NCBI GenBank assembly: GCA_020639295.1
Contig: JACKGY010000006.1
Coordinates: 124,001-188,000 of the forward strand
Origin: Planctomycetota bacterium
GTDB lineage: Bacteria; Planctomycetota; GCA-002687715; DRQF01
Reading direction: 5' to 3'
DNA length: 64,000 bases
Shown here piece by piece: positions 45,798 to 55,484 of the stretch. Below the pieces are notes generated by a model. That model made no database searches and was not told the origin of the DNA. It worked only from the letters and a program-made list of their open reading frames with translations. The translations under genes were made by a program, and so were the position numbers. Each line of letters begins with the position of its first letter. The first letter of the stretch is position 1.

Positions 45798-47576
45798 TCA
45801 GGGGTAGAGGACCAGCACGAGGCAGTTCGTGCTGGACAGCCCCGCCATGGAACCGGCGTCGCTGAGCGCGGCCTGGACGTAGACGTGCACGCCGGCGAGG
45901 TTCGGCAGGTTCGGGATCGGCGAGGCCAGCGAGGCCACGCCGCCGACCACCGGCGCGTTGTAGCCGGCGCTCGGGAACAGGTCGTGGTTCGGGATCGAGA
46001 TCCACTGCACGATGCCGCCGCCCATGTCGATGTAGTCGGCCTTGGTGGCGGCGAAGAAGTAGCAGGTCTCGCCCGAGACGCCGTTGCTGACGTCGAGCTG
46101 GAAGCTCGAGTTCGGCAGGGTCGGCGCGCCGCCGCTCGACGACAGGACCGGCTGACCGGCGGTGCCGGTCGAGGAGCTGCCGAAGGCGAAGGTCGTGGCC
46201 ATCGGCGAGCTGGCCGGCGAGACGTCGATGACGCCGCAGTAGCAGGTCAGCTCGCTGCCGATGTCGACGACGATGTCGCGCGGACCCGGCTCGGCATCCG
46301 CGGCGACCGAGGTCGGGAAGATCTTGTAGCCGTCACCGCCGCCGAAGGTGCCGGAGGAGATCGACGCGCCGGTGAAGCTCACGCCCTGGCCGGTGATCGA
46401 GAAGGCGCCATCGGCGATGGTGTTGACGCCGGGGCCGCCGATCACCGTGAAGGTGGTCGTGCCCGGAGCGAGCTCGTAGCCGCCGGCGGAGGCGGAGAAG
46501 CCGCCCATGCCGGTGGGGAAGTCGCCGATCAGCCGCAGGTTCAGGGTCTGGGCCGTCGCCGTCACCGCGATGTCGACGCTGGCGGTCACCTGGGTCTCGC
46601 GGACGCGCACGATCGTCGGGGTCGCGTTGCCACCGAGGAAGGTGGTCTGGAAGCTCGTGTCCTTGCCGCTGGGGTAGTAGGTGCCGTTGGTGATGTTGGT
46701 GTCGCCGACCGGACCGTCGAGCGGCTCGGCGTAGACGTAGTAGGGGCCCTGCGGCAGGCCGGTGATGCTGTAGGTGCCGTCCTGCTTGGACATCGCGGCG
46801 GCGTAGGTGACGCCGTCGGCGACGCTGCGGGCGACGACGTGCGCGCCGTAGAGCGGCGTGCCCGACTTGGTGATCGTGCCGTTGATCACGCCGGTCGACC
46901 AGAAGTTCGGAATGGTCTGGTAGACGCCGTTCACGCCGGCGACGTCATCGAGGGCCAGGCTGCGCTGATGGGTCGCGCCGGCCCCGGTGAAGGGGAACAT
47001 GGTCGCCGAGCAGACGCCGCTGTGGTTGAGACCGAAGGCGTGGCCGAACTCGTGGCAGGCGATCGACTCGATGTCGTAGTTGGTCGGCGTGCCCAGGGTG
47101 CTGAAGGTCACCGCGTTGCTCCAGACGATGTCGCAATCGGTGATCGTGAAGCTGGGCGTGGTGTAGTTGGTCAGGGTGACCGCCAGCGCACCGCCGACGG
47201 CCGAGCTGTTGCCGGCCGTGTTCGCGAAGGTGATCAGGTTGGTGCCGTCGTTGGCGACGGTCGTGGTGGTCGTGGTGCCGCCGTCGGAGAAGCTCACCAC
47301 CGAGACCGCCGGCCACTCGGCCGCGCCGTTGTTGCAGGCGGTGCGCGGATCGCTTCCGGCCTCGACGTTGGAGAGCGAGGGCACGTTGGTGACCCCGTCG
47401 TGGTAGACGAAGGTGGACGAGTTGCCGCTGAAGGTCGGCGCGCCGATCGACATGCCGCTCTGCTGCAGGTTGACCACGTGGGCGAGCGACCGACCCTTGC
47501 CGGTCGGGCCGCCATTGGCGAGGAGCGGCAGGGGCAGCGCCAGGAGCAGCGCCAGGAGAAGAGGAATGCGCTTCAT
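45798..47576 (-). CDS. Secreted matrixin-type zinc metalloprotease with carboxypeptidase-regulatory-like domain
   Basis: 592 residues from ATG 47576, overlapping the stop of the preceding gene by one base. After a signal peptide (ending LLANG), the zinc motif HEFGHAFGLNH spans residues 175-185, the HExxHxxGxxH form of matrixins and other metzincins; ATMFPF further on takes the place of the Met-turn. Residues about 215-300 (GTITKSGTPLYGAHVVARS) form a carboxypeptidase-regulatory-like domain. The C-terminal 200 residues are beta-rich. It should be secreted and proteolytic. Confidence 0.88.
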   Translation of the reverse strand: MKRIPLLLALLLALPLPLLANGGPTGKGRSLAHVVNLQQSGMSIGAPTFSGNSSTFVYHDGVTNVPSLSNVEAGSDPRTACNNGAAEWPAVSVVSFSDGGTTTTTTVANDGTNLITFANTAGNSSAVGGALAVTLTNYTTPSFTITDCDIVWSNAVTFSTLGTPTNYDIESIACHEFGHAFGLNHSGVCSATMFPFTGAGATHQRSLALDDVAGVNGVYQTIPNFWSTGVINGTITKSGTPLYGAHVVARSVADGVTYAAAMSKQDGTYSITGLPQGPYYVYAEPLDGPVGDTNITNGTYYPSGKDTSFQTTFLGGNATPTIVRVRETQVTASVDIAVTATAQTLNLRLIGDFPTGMGGFSASAGGYELAPGTTTFTVIGGPGVNTIADGAFSITGQGVSFTGASISSGTFGGGDGYKIFPTSVAADAEPGPRDIVVDIGSELTCYCGVIDVSPASSPMATTFAFGSSSTGTAGQPVLSSSGGAPTLPNSSFQLDVSNGVSGETCYFFAATKADYIDMGGGIVQWISIPNHDLFPSAGYNAPVVGGVASLASPIPNLPNLAGVHVYVQAALSDAGSMAGLSSTNCLVLVLYP

Positions 47577-48157
47577 CACTTGCCCTCCTCCTTCTTGCTC
47601 GCCGCGACGATCAGGTTCTCGATCTTGCTCGCGAACTCCTCGATGGTCACCGCGCGCGGCCGGGGATCGGCCTCGGTGGCGAAGAAGCCGGCGTGGACGT
47701 GGCCCAGGGCCGGATCGAGCTTCACCAGACGCTCACCCGTGGCCAGGTTCTCGACCACGTCGAAACGGCCTTGGATGCAGCCGTGCGTCCGCCACTGTCC
47801 GAGCGCGTCCTTCTTGAGGAAGAGCAGGACCCGCTCACCCTCCTTGAAGCGCGGCATGCCGGAGACGACACAGGTGACGTTCCCCAGGGTCCCGCCGACC
47901 TCGGCGAGCTCCAGGCTCTCGACCGCCGCCCCCTTGAGGGTCGACTCGACGCTGAGCTGGGTGTAGGTGAAGATGATCTTCGTACCCTTGGCGTAGGCGC
48001 CCTGCTGGCTGCCGACGCGGGCCACGACGATCTTCTCGCTCTCGACCGAGAGCTGACTCAGGTCCTTCTTGATCAGGATCGTCGCCTTGGCGGTCTCCCG
48101 ACCCGCCACGAGCAGGACGGCCAGAATCAGGGCCGTCCCGAGCAAGCGTGCTCTCAT
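47576..48157 (-). CDS. Secreted protein of unknown function upstream of the matrixin protease
   Basis: 193 residues with a signal peptide (ending GRETAKAT). The mature domain is beta-strand rich (IVVARVGSQQGAY, IFTYTQLSVESTLKG, VSGMPRFKEGERVLLFLKK) and ends in a Lys/Glu-rich tail. Its stop overlaps the start of the protease, so the two are translationally coupled. It may be a chaperone, inhibitor or partner of the protease. I recognise no named family; the pairing is the main clue. Confidence 0.75.
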   Translation of the reverse strand: MRARLLGTALILAVLLVAGRETAKATILIKKDLSQLSVESEKIVVARVGSQQGAYAKGTKIIFTYTQLSVESTLKGAAVESLELAEVGGTLGNVTCVVSGMPRFKEGERVLLFLKKDALGQWRTHGCIQGRFDVVENLATGERLVKLDPALGHVHAGFFATEADPRPRAVTIEEFASKIENLIVAASKKEEGK

Positions 48158-48333
48158 TCTTCTCTCCTCGAATTGGCGCGAGCAATCTCACAGGGTCACG
48201 GCAGTCCGCGACTCCCCTCCCATATCGGCGAATCCTGACTTGAACTCGTGTTCCTGGCGACTGGATTCACGAAGCTTCATGCAGCGGCATACACGCCGAG
48301 TCGGCTCCTGAATTCGCGGTGATATGAAGCGCG

Positions 48334-48361
48334 AAAAAAAGGCGGTCGCGACTCAGTCGCG
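48334..48361 (-). terminator. Terminator whose loop is the GT2 stop codon
   Basis: On the minus strand, CGCGAC-TGA-GTCGCG forms a 6-bp hairpin with the GT2 stop codon in the loop, followed after six bases by seven T residues. This would end the methyltransferase-GT2 transcript. Confidence 0.55.
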
Positions 48362-49117
48362 CCAGTAGGACTGGTCCGCCAGGCGGTCGAGTTCGGGGCT
48401 GTCGTAGTCGCCGCGGTAGCGCCGCCGGCGCATGCGCAGGAGGCTCGCGACCATGCGGAGGGCGTCGCGGAAGGGCCGGACGCTGGACGGTCCCTGGTTG
48501 ACCAGGCGCGCCGGCAGCCGGCGGATGGCCAGGTTCTTGATCAGCGCCACGTAGAGGATCTCGACGTCGCCGGCGAAGCCGTCCTCGCGGCCGACGGCGA
48601 AGAGCGCCTCGGCGGCGTCGGCCCGGAAGGCCTTGATGCCGCACTGGGTGTCGTGCAGGCCGCCGGTGACCAGGAGGCGGACGAAGAGGCTGAAGAGGCG
48701 CGTGGCGAGGCCGCGCAGGAGGCCCAGTTCGTCCCGGTAGATCGAACCCGGCAGGGTCCGGTCGCCGACCACGAGGTGGAAGCCCTGCCGCTCGACCAGT
48801 TCGACCATCGCCGGGATGATCCGGGGATCGTAGGGCAGATCCGCGTCGGTGAAGATCCGCACCAGGCCTTGGGCCGCCGCCATGCCCGCGCGCAGGGCGC
48901 CGAACTTGCCGCGGTTCTCCGCCAGCCGGATCAGCTGGCAGCCCGGGCCCTCGAGCGCGGCCAGGGCCGCGAGGCCGTCGTCGGGACTGGCGTCGTCGAC
49001 CAGCACGAACTCGTGATCGATTCCCTGCTCGCGCAAGAAGACGTCGAGTTCGGGGAGACGCCGGGCGAGCTCGGCCCCGCCACCGTGGATCGGGATCACC
49101 AGGCTGAGTCCGGTCAC
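48353..49117 (-). CDS. Family 2 glycosyltransferase (polyprenyl-phosphate type)
   Basis: 254 residues from GTG 49117, overlapping the stop of the methyltransferase by 3 bases. The GT2 core has LVIPIHGGG, VLVDDASPDDG, and the DXD-like FTDADLPYDP, then VVGDRTLPGS and GLHDTQCGIKAF, the signature of dolichol-phosphate-mannose-like enzymes that load a sugar on a lipid carrier. The C-terminus lacks transmembrane helices. Such products feed GT-C enzymes, of which the window has several (27-30 kb, YfhO proteins). Confidence 0.9.
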   Translation of the reverse strand: MTGLSLVIPIHGGGAELARRLPELDVFLREQGIDHEFVLVDDASPDDGLAALAALEGPGCQLIRLAENRGKFGALRAGMAAAQGLVRIFTDADLPYDPRIIPAMVELVERQGFHLVVGDRTLPGSIYRDELGLLRGLATRLFSLFVRLLVTGGLHDTQCGIKAFRADAAEALFAVGREDGFAGDVEILYVALIKNLAIRRLPARLVNQGPSSVRPFRDALRMVASLLRMRRRRYRGDYDSPELDRLADQSYWRD

Positions 49118-49875
49118 CGGACCGGCTCCGGTCGGCGCGCCACCAGCGCGAGAAGGTTGCCGAAGGGCAGGTCGATGCGGCGCTCGAGGCCGTCGACGGC
49201 CCGGGCCAAGCGGGCGGAGATCGGGGCGACGAAGGGCGCGAGGGTGCAGTAGCAGCGGATGCGCTCCAGCTCGAAGCCGGCCCCTTCGATCAGACGACGG
49301 AGCTGCCGGCGATGGAGATGGGTGACGTGCTGGTCCGCATCCATGTTGGCGGTGCTGGCGAACCGGTCGGCCGCCCACTCGACCAGCGGCCAGAGCCCGC
49401 GATAGTTCGGCGTCGTGAGCAGGAGCCGGCCACCGGGTCGGATCAGGGCGAAGAGGTCCCCGAGCAGCTTCTCGATCTGCGGCAGGTGGACGTGCTCGAT
49501 GATCTCGAGGCAGGTCGCGAGATCGAAGGAGGCCGCCGGCAGCTCCAGCTCGTCGAGGTAGCCCTCGCGCAGCTCCAGGCCGGGTCGCCCGAAGGTCGTG
49601 CGCGCGTAGCGCACCGCTTCGGGATTGGCGTCGACGGCCAGGACCTCCATGCCCCGGGTCGCCAGGGCGTCGGCGATGACGCCGCTGCCACAACCGACGT
49701 CGAGCGCCCGACCACCCGGGAGCGGCGGGCAGAACCAGTCCAGCAGTTCGAGCTTGGCCCGATGCCAGTGCCGCTGCACCGGCGGACCCTCGGTCAGGGC
49801 CCGATGCTGGTAGTCACCGGGGATGGCGATCGCGTCGCCGAGTCGGCGCGCGTCTTCGGGAAGCTGGTCGCTCAC
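49114..49875 (-). CDS. Class I SAM-dependent methyltransferase
   Basis: 253 residues from GTG 49875. Motif I is ALDVGCGSGVIADAL, the acidic end of strand 2 is LAVDANPE, motif post-I FDLATCLEIIEHV, and strand 5 GGRLLLTTPN. It is coupled to the GT2 gene (GTGA overlap). The pattern resembles UbiG-like or sugar-modifying methyltransferases; the substrate is unknown. A short N-terminal extension contains YQHRALTEGPPVQRHWHR. Confidence 0.88.
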   Translation of the reverse strand: MSDQLPEDARRLGDAIAIPGDYQHRALTEGPPVQRHWHRAKLELLDWFCPPLPGGRALDVGCGSGVIADALATRGMEVLAVDANPEAVRYARTTFGRPGLELREGYLDELELPAASFDLATCLEIIEHVHLPQIEKLLGDLFALIRPGGRLLLTTPNYRGLWPLVEWAADRFASTANMDADQHVTHLHRRQLRRLIEGAGFELERIRCYCTLAPFVAPISARLARAVDGLERRIDLPFGNLLALVARRPEPVR

Positions 49876-50137
49876 GGCGAGACCATAGCACGACTCCCGC
49901 GACCGCAGGACCGGAAAGGGATCGACCTCGTCGGGACTTCATGCAGGTCCCATCGAGCTTCATGACCCGGCGGCCGGGCTCGAGGGCTGCCGGACGATGC
50001 CGAGGCACCGGTCGACCTTCGGGCCGGGAACCGCGCGTCGGGGCAACGGCTCCGACCGACGACGGTGACGGGCCACGCGCGGAGCCTGGCCGGGGCGGGC
50101 ATGGACGCGGGCCGGGCCGCGGCCTACCATCTCGACG

Positions 50138-52930
50138 ATGAGTGGGCCCTCCCGTCCAGCGCGCTTCCTGTCGGTCTTCCTGCTGCTCCTGGCCGCGGAT
50201 CTGTTCCTGCTCGGCCCCGCCCTCTGGCGCTCGGACCTCCTGCGCGCCCCCGGCGACATCATCGCCGCCTCCTCGCCCTTCGATCGTGAGGCCGAGACGC
50301 CGCCGCCGGCGGTCGCCAACCCCTACCTCGGGGACTGGTCCTACAGCATCCAGGGCTGGCAGCACCAGGTTGGCGAGGCCTGGCGCGCCGGCCGGCTGCC
50401 GCTGTGGAACGATCGCGCCGGCTGTGGCCAGCCGCTGGTCGGCAACATGCAGGCCGAGGTCTTCTCGCCCTATCAGCCGATCAACGTCCTCGCCGGCGAT
50501 CAGTACGTCGACTGGAAGCAGCTAGCCCAGCTGCTCGTGGCCCAGCTCGCCGCGCTTCTCCTGGCGCGAGTGCTCGGCCTCTCGGCGCCGGCGGCCTTCG
50601 TGGTCGCCCTGGGCTACTCCTTCGGCTCCTACATGCAATGCTGGATGGTCCACCCGGTCGCCGGCAGCGCGGCCTTCGCGCCCGCGATCGTCGCCTGCTT
50701 CATCCTGCTGCGCCGGGGCTTCTCCTACCGCCGCCTGGCGGGGGCGGCGGCCACGATCGGCCTCTCGATCCTGGCCGGACACGTCGAGAGCAGCTTCATG
50801 GCCTGCTTCGCGGCCTCGGCCGTCGGTTTCCTGCTCGGGCGCGACGGCGAGACCGGGGCCGCGATGGTCATCGGCCGCCTACGCTTCGCCCTGCTCGCGA
50901 TCGCGGCGGGCGCGCTCGGCGTCGCCCTGGCCGCGCCCTGTCTCTTGCCCTTCTTCGACTACTACGAGCAGTCGCCGGTGGCGATCATGCGCCAGCTCCA
51001 GCCGGCGCGCTCGGTGCCGATCGAGCACCTGCTCGGCCTGCTCGACCCGAAGGCGCTCGGCTTTCCGGTCGACCCGGGCGGCTTCCGCGGCTTCGAGAAC
51101 TACATCACGACGATCGTCCACCCCGGACGCGGCGTCCTCCTGCTCGCGGTGATCGGCATCGTCCTCGGCCTCTTCCGGCGCCGGCGCGGAACCCTGCCCC
51201 TGCTGGCGATCTCGGCCTTCGGCCTCGCCCTCAGCATCATGCCCGCGGCCTACCAGGATCGACTCGACGTCTTCCCGCTCAACGTGATGCCCCTGCTCCG
51301 CCTGCACTACCTGGCCGCGCTCCTGCTGCCGGCGCTGGCGGGCATCGGCCTCGACCTCCTCCTGCGTAGCGGTCGCGGCGGCGCGATCCTGGTCGGCGGC
51401 ACCGCGCTGCTGCTCGCCGGACTCGGCCCGCTGCTGCTGGCGACGCGCGCGGACTGGAGCTACGCCCCGACCTTCGAAACCCTCGGACCCGGGCTGCTGA
51501 TCGTCCTCGGCGGCCTCCTCGCCGGTGCCGGCCTGCGGCCGCGCGGCCGGCTGGCGCTTCTCTGTCTCGGCCTCGCGGCGCTGATCGCGACCGGCGATGC
51601 CCTGCGGATCTGGCGCCCCTTCGTGCCGACCGTGGCCACCGCGACCCTGCGCCCGGCCAGCGCCGCCCTCGACTTCCTCGCCGCGCAGGACGGCCCCGGA
51701 CGCCTCCTGCCCGTGGTTCCGGTCCTGCCGCCGGAGACCGCCGGAGCGCGGGGGCTCGCCTCACTCCGCCACTACGACGGCATGAGCATGACCCGGCTCA
51801 CCGAGCTTCTCTACCGGGCCGGGGCCTACCAGGGCGTGATCACCGACGCGCCGATCGTCGCCTGCGCTCCGGGCCTGCTCGACGCCATGGGCATCCGCTG
51901 GACCCTGACCGACCACGACCCGGCGCGCGCGGTCGGCCGGCTCATGGAGAGCTTCGTCGGCCCCGGCCAGTCCGGCGATCGCGACTTCCTCTCGGTGGCG
52001 GGCGAGGACCGCGAGTTCGTGGTCTTCAGTCCCGAACGCCAGCCGATCGCCCCTGGCGCGGTGGTCTTCGAGGTCCGCGACGAGGAGGGCCACGAGCTGC
52101 GGCATGCGCTGCTCGACGAGAACGTGGCCTCCGATCCGGTCCTCGGCGGCTTCCACCGCCGACCGGACGCGGCGCTCGGCGCCTGGCTCGATCGCGCGCA
52201 GCGCATCCAGGGCAGTCCGAACCACTACGTCGCCTTCCGCATGGCGGAGGACGGCCGCCGCCTCAATCTCCGGGTGACCACCGCCGCGGACGCACCGCGC
52301 CTGGTCCTCCGGGTCCTGACCCGTGATGCCCTCGGCGCCGACCGGCGCTTCGAGCACCGCGGCATCCACGTCGGTGAGCGTCGCGACGCCTTGCCCTTCC
52401 TCCACGTCTCGCCCCGCCAGCTCGCGGTGGCCGACGCCGCGGCGGCGACGGCCCTGGCCCTGCGCCCCATCTTCGAGCCGCGCGTGGCGACGGTCGTCGA
52501 ATGCGACGCGAGCTTCCTGGCCGGGGTCCAGCCGGAGGACGAGGCCCGCGCCCTGGCCTTCGAACGCCCGCGCGCCGAGGAGATCCGCTTCCGCTGCGAC
52601 TTCGAGCACCCGACCATCGTCGTGCTGGCCGAGGTCGCGGCCCGCGGCTGGGAGGCCCGATCGGACGGCAACCGGTTGCCGATCGCGGCGGCCAACGTGG
52701 TCGGCATGGCGATCCGCGTGCCCGCCGGGGCCCGGGAGGTCGTCCTGCGCTATCGGTCGCGTTCGCTGGCCTGGGGCCTGATCGTCGCCGGCGTCGTCCT
52801 GCTGCTCCTCCTCGGCTCGCCGATCGCCGACCGGATCGGCCGCGGGAAACCCGGCACGCGGGACGAGGGCGAAGGCTCCTCGGCGACGGAGAACGGACGA
52901 CGCCCTGGTGGCGACGCCTCGCCATCCTGA
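50138..52930 (+). CDS. YfhO-family polytopic membrane protein 2
   Basis: 930 residues. An N-terminal signal-anchor (FLSVFLLLLAADLFLLGPALW) leads to the loop GDIIAASSPFDRE with the conserved Asp, then RLPLWNDRAGCGQPLVGNMQ, the same motif as in the paralog at 37054-39516. About twelve helices occupy residues 10-480 and a large periplasmic domain the rest. The probable role is sugar transfer from a lipid carrier to an envelope component. The 262-bp gap before it, shared with the divergent methyltransferase, should hold both promoters. Confidence 0.85.
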   Translation: MSGPSRPARFLSVFLLLLAADLFLLGPALWRSDLLRAPGDIIAASSPFDREAETPPPAVANPYLGDWSYSIQGWQHQVGEAWRAGRLPLWNDRAGCGQPLVGNMQAEVFSPYQPINVLAGDQYVDWKQLAQLLVAQLAALLLARVLGLSAPAAFVVALGYSFGSYMQCWMVHPVAGSAAFAPAIVACFILLRRGFSYRRLAGAAATIGLSILAGHVESSFMACFAASAVGFLLGRDGETGAAMVIGRLRFALLAIAAGALGVALAAPCLLPFFDYYEQSPVAIMRQLQPARSVPIEHLLGLLDPKALGFPVDPGGFRGFENYITTIVHPGRGVLLLAVIGIVLGLFRRRRGTLPLLAISAFGLALSIMPAAYQDRLDVFPLNVMPLLRLHYLAALLLPALAGIGLDLLLRSGRGGAILVGGTALLLAGLGPLLLATRADWSYAPTFETLGPGLLIVLGGLLAGAGLRPRGRLALLCLGLAALIATGDALRIWRPFVPTVATATLRPASAALDFLAAQDGPGRLLPVVPVLPPETAGARGLASLRHYDGMSMTRLTELLYRAGAYQGVITDAPIVACAPGLLDAMGIRWTLTDHDPARAVGRLMESFVGPGQSGDRDFLSVAGEDREFVVFSPERQPIAPGAVVFEVRDEEGHELRHALLDENVASDPVLGGFHRRPDAALGAWLDRAQRIQGSPNHYVAFRMAEDGRRLNLRVTTAADAPRLVLRVLTRDALGADRRFEHRGIHVGERRDALPFLHVSPRQLAVADAAAATALALRPIFEPRVATVVECDASFLAGVQPEDEARALAFERPRAEEIRFRCDFEHPTIVVLAEVAARGWEARSDGNRLPIAAANVVGMAIRVPAGAREVVLRYRSRSLAWGLIVAGVVLLLLLGSPIADRIGRGKPGTRDEGEGSSATENGRRPGGDASPS

Positions 52931-53050
52931 TCGGACTGGGAGGCCAGCGTCCGGCCTGGGCGGGTGGTCCGACCAGCCGCGAGGCCTCGCGGCCGGAGCC
53001 GGGCGACCGGACCCGCTTCGAGGGCATCGCCGCCGGTCAGGGCGACCTGC

Positions 53051-55111
53051 TCATCGACCTCCGACGCTGATCAGGCCCGGCCAGGCCAGCAGTTCCCGGC
53101 GCGCCTCGCCCACGGCCAAAAGGGGCAGAAAGCGCCGCTCCGGCAGGTCGTCGCCGAGGAGCACGATGCCGTCCTCGAGCAGCGCGGGCTCACCCCTCAG
53201 CCGCGCGGGCCGTCGGCGGGCCAGCTCCAGCGCGCCGGCGATCTCGTCGTGCCCGCGATCCCGACGCAGGATGGCGAAGAGTCCGGGGCGACCCCGGCGC
53301 AGGCGCCGGCCCAGCTCGAGTGCGATGCGGCCCATGCTGAGGCGCGCGTTGATCTCGACCAGCGGCTGGAGTCGGAGTCCGCCGTCGGCGGCACGGTGGA
53401 TCATCATGTCGATGCCGAGCGGTCCCTCGCCCGGGTAGGGACGGAGGGACTCCTCCAGGACGCTCCGCAGTGCGCCGAGCAGCCGGTCGAGCCAACCCGT
53501 CGCCGGTCCCTCTCCCTTCAGAAAGCGCTGCAGCTCCCGCGGGAGCGTGGTCTCGGCCCGGGCCGTCTCGGCGGCGAGGAACTGCCCGTGCCCGTCGTTG
53601 TGGAAGCGGACCAGGCCGCGCGCGCCGAGCCGGCCCTCGGCATCCCGATCGAGATGCCAGGAGAGGTCGGCCTCGCGGGCGAGCCAGTCCTCGACCAGGA
53701 AGGCGCGCCCGCCCGCGAGCCGCGCGGCGAGGCCGGCCGCCTCCGCCGGCGACGCCGAGGCCCGGCGCAGACGGAGCTGACCTCGACCGGCCGCGCCGAG
53801 GGCGGGCTTGATCACGAAGCCGCCGGCGGCCGCGGCGGCGATCGCCTCCGCGGGGTCGAGGCAGACCCGGGTCGCGGGGAAGGCCACGCGCGCGCGATCG
53901 ACCGGGTCCAGGCGGTCGAGGAGGCGCTCGCGCAGCGGCAGCACGAAGCGCTTGTCGAAGAGATCCTCGGCATCGAGGCCCTTCTCGGTGACCCCGAAGA
54001 CCCGGGCCGTGGCCGCGCTCCGCGGCGAGCGACCGAAGGCGGCGAGATCGGCCAGGGGGCGCCCGGCGAGCTGGCGCGGCGCCTCCTCCAGGTCGAGCCA
54101 CTCCACCGACGCGAGTCCGAGCCGCGCGAGTTCGAGCCGGCGCGCGCGCGAGGGGCGTCGGGCCAAGAGGACGACGTCGCCCGCCTCGGCGACCAGAGCC
54201 GGTAGCAGGGCGAGATCGTCCTCGATGCGCCGCGTGAGCTCGGTCGGCGGCCGATTCGCACGTTCGTCCTCCACCGCGGGGTTCATCAGCCGGAGACGTG
54301 GCGGCCGACCACGCGAGGCGCCGTCCGCCTCCATCTCGTCGATGAAGCAGCGGGGCAGCCCGGCGGCCTCACGGGCACCGCGCGAGAAGGGTCGCCCCCG
54401 GGCGTGCTGCGGCCCGAGCGGAAAGGAGAGGTGGGCGCGGAAGGCGGGAAAGAGGGCCTCGTCGGCCAGCTCACCGCGGAAGAGATCGAGACCGCGCCGG
54501 ACGTGACGGATCTCGTCGTCGTGGACGCTCCGCAGGACGGCGAGGGTGTCCTGGTCTTCGTGCCCGGCCAGGAGATCGAGGTAGTGAGCGGCGAAGTCGA
54601 GGTTGGCCTGCTCGAAACCCAGGCTCATCCCGGCCAGGAAGTGGCGCGGCGTGGGGACGTCCTTCAGCCGCTCCCAGAAGAAGCGACCGCAGGGCAGGTC
54701 GCCGAGATCGCAGCCGAGGGCCGCCATGCGCCCGAGGTAGAGTTCGAGGTGCTTCTGCTCGTCGATCATGACGCCGGCGAGAACCCGGCGGAACTCGGGC
54801 TCGGCCTCGGGAAAGCGGAGCAGGGTCAGCGCCATCAGCTCGAGGGCGAGCAGCTCGTGGTTGGCGAAGAAGTGCATCACCCGGCCGCGATCGCGATCAC
54901 GGGCGAGCAGGCCACGAGCGGGGAAGCGGGCCTCGCGGGGCCGCGACTCGCCCTCGTCGAGAAAGCGCAGCCCGGCCGGCCGCGCGGGCAGGACCGGCAG
55001 ACGATCCAGCGCCGGGCCCCGCGCCGTGTCGACGAGGGCGCGGGGTCGGCGCAGCTTGGTCTCGATGTCGCGACCGAAGAGGATCTCCTCGGCGTAGAGC
55101 CGCAGTTCCAT
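53051..55111 (-). CDS. DUF455 ferritin-like diiron protein fused to an ATP-grasp domain
   Basis: 686 residues from ATG 55111. Residues 70-235 form a DUF455 four-helix domain with Glu86, Glu118/His121, Glu167 and Glu200/His203, the E-ExxH-E-ExxH ligand set of ferritin-like diiron enzymes. Residues about 370-670 look like an ATP-grasp: GFVIKPALGAAGRGQ, LVEDWLARE, GIDMMIHR and PLVEINARLSMGR. The combination suggests an enzyme that oxidises or hydroxylates a substrate and also ligates it, perhaps modifying a peptide or metabolite; the product is unknown. No partner gene is clearly linked. The upstream frame runs into the hairpin repeats and is rejected. Confidence 0.85.
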   Translation of the reverse strand: MELRLYAEEILFGRDIETKLRRPRALVDTARGPALDRLPVLPARPAGLRFLDEGESRPREARFPARGLLARDRDRGRVMHFFANHELLALELMALTLLRFPEAEPEFRRVLAGVMIDEQKHLELYLGRMAALGCDLGDLPCGRFFWERLKDVPTPRHFLAGMSLGFEQANLDFAAHYLDLLAGHEDQDTLAVLRSVHDDEIRHVRRGLDLFRGELADEALFPAFRAHLSFPLGPQHARGRPFSRGAREAAGLPRCFIDEMEADGASRGRPPRLRLMNPAVEDERANRPPTELTRRIEDDLALLPALVAEAGDVVLLARRPSRARRLELARLGLASVEWLDLEEAPRQLAGRPLADLAAFGRSPRSAATARVFGVTEKGLDAEDLFDKRFVLPLRERLLDRLDPVDRARVAFPATRVCLDPAEAIAAAAAGGFVIKPALGAAGRGQLRLRRASASPAEAAGLAARLAGGRAFLVEDWLAREADLSWHLDRDAEGRLGARGLVRFHNDGHGQFLAAETARAETTLPRELQRFLKGEGPATGWLDRLLGALRSVLEESLRPYPGEGPLGIDMMIHRAADGGLRLQPLVEINARLSMGRIALELGRRLRRGRPGLFAILRRDRGHDEIAGALELARRRPARLRGEPALLEDGIVLLGDDLPERRFLPLLAVGEARRELLAWPGLISVGGR

Positions 55112-55184
55112 GCCGCCATGATGACCGAGGCTGAAGGGCGAGGGAATGGCGGGACCCGCCGCGCCAAGTGTCTTCGCGCTTCGG

Positions 55185-55474
55185 ATGCGCAGCAGGCGCT
55201 GCGCGGTCCGTTCCCGTCGGACCGTGGGCACGTCCTCCATGAGGACCGCGGAGCGCCTGCTCCGCCTCGTCCACTAGGCCGGCTGGGCAGCCGGCGCTCC
55301 GGAGCACCAGCCGCTGGCTGGCTTTGGAATTCTCGCCCTCGAGTCCTCGTGCTGCCAATGCGCAGCGGGCGCTGCGCGGTCCGTTCCCGTCGGACCGTGG
55401 GCACCCCCTCCATGAGGACCGCGGAGCGCCTGCTCCGCCTCGTCCTCCAGGCCGGCTCGGCAGCGGGCGCTCCG
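55185..55474. repeat. Two-copy repeat made of serial hairpins
   Basis: This 373-bp stretch without genes (55112-55484) holds two related units of about 117 bp (from 55185 and from 55358). Each has a row of perfect hairpins: CGGTCCG/CGGACCG, GCGGAGC/GCTCCGC and, in the first unit, GCCGGCT/AGCCGGC. The end of the first unit (CCAGCCGCTGGCTGGC) matches the repeat block at 35546-35786. Nothing else was seen in the stretch. Confidence 0.8.
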
Positions 55475-55484
55475 GGCGCGCGGA

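Noticed and set aside
52501..53070. Small open frame at the end of the YfhO gene
   Set aside because: Mostly overlaps the YfhO frame; the tail past 52930 is short and has no start signal of its own.
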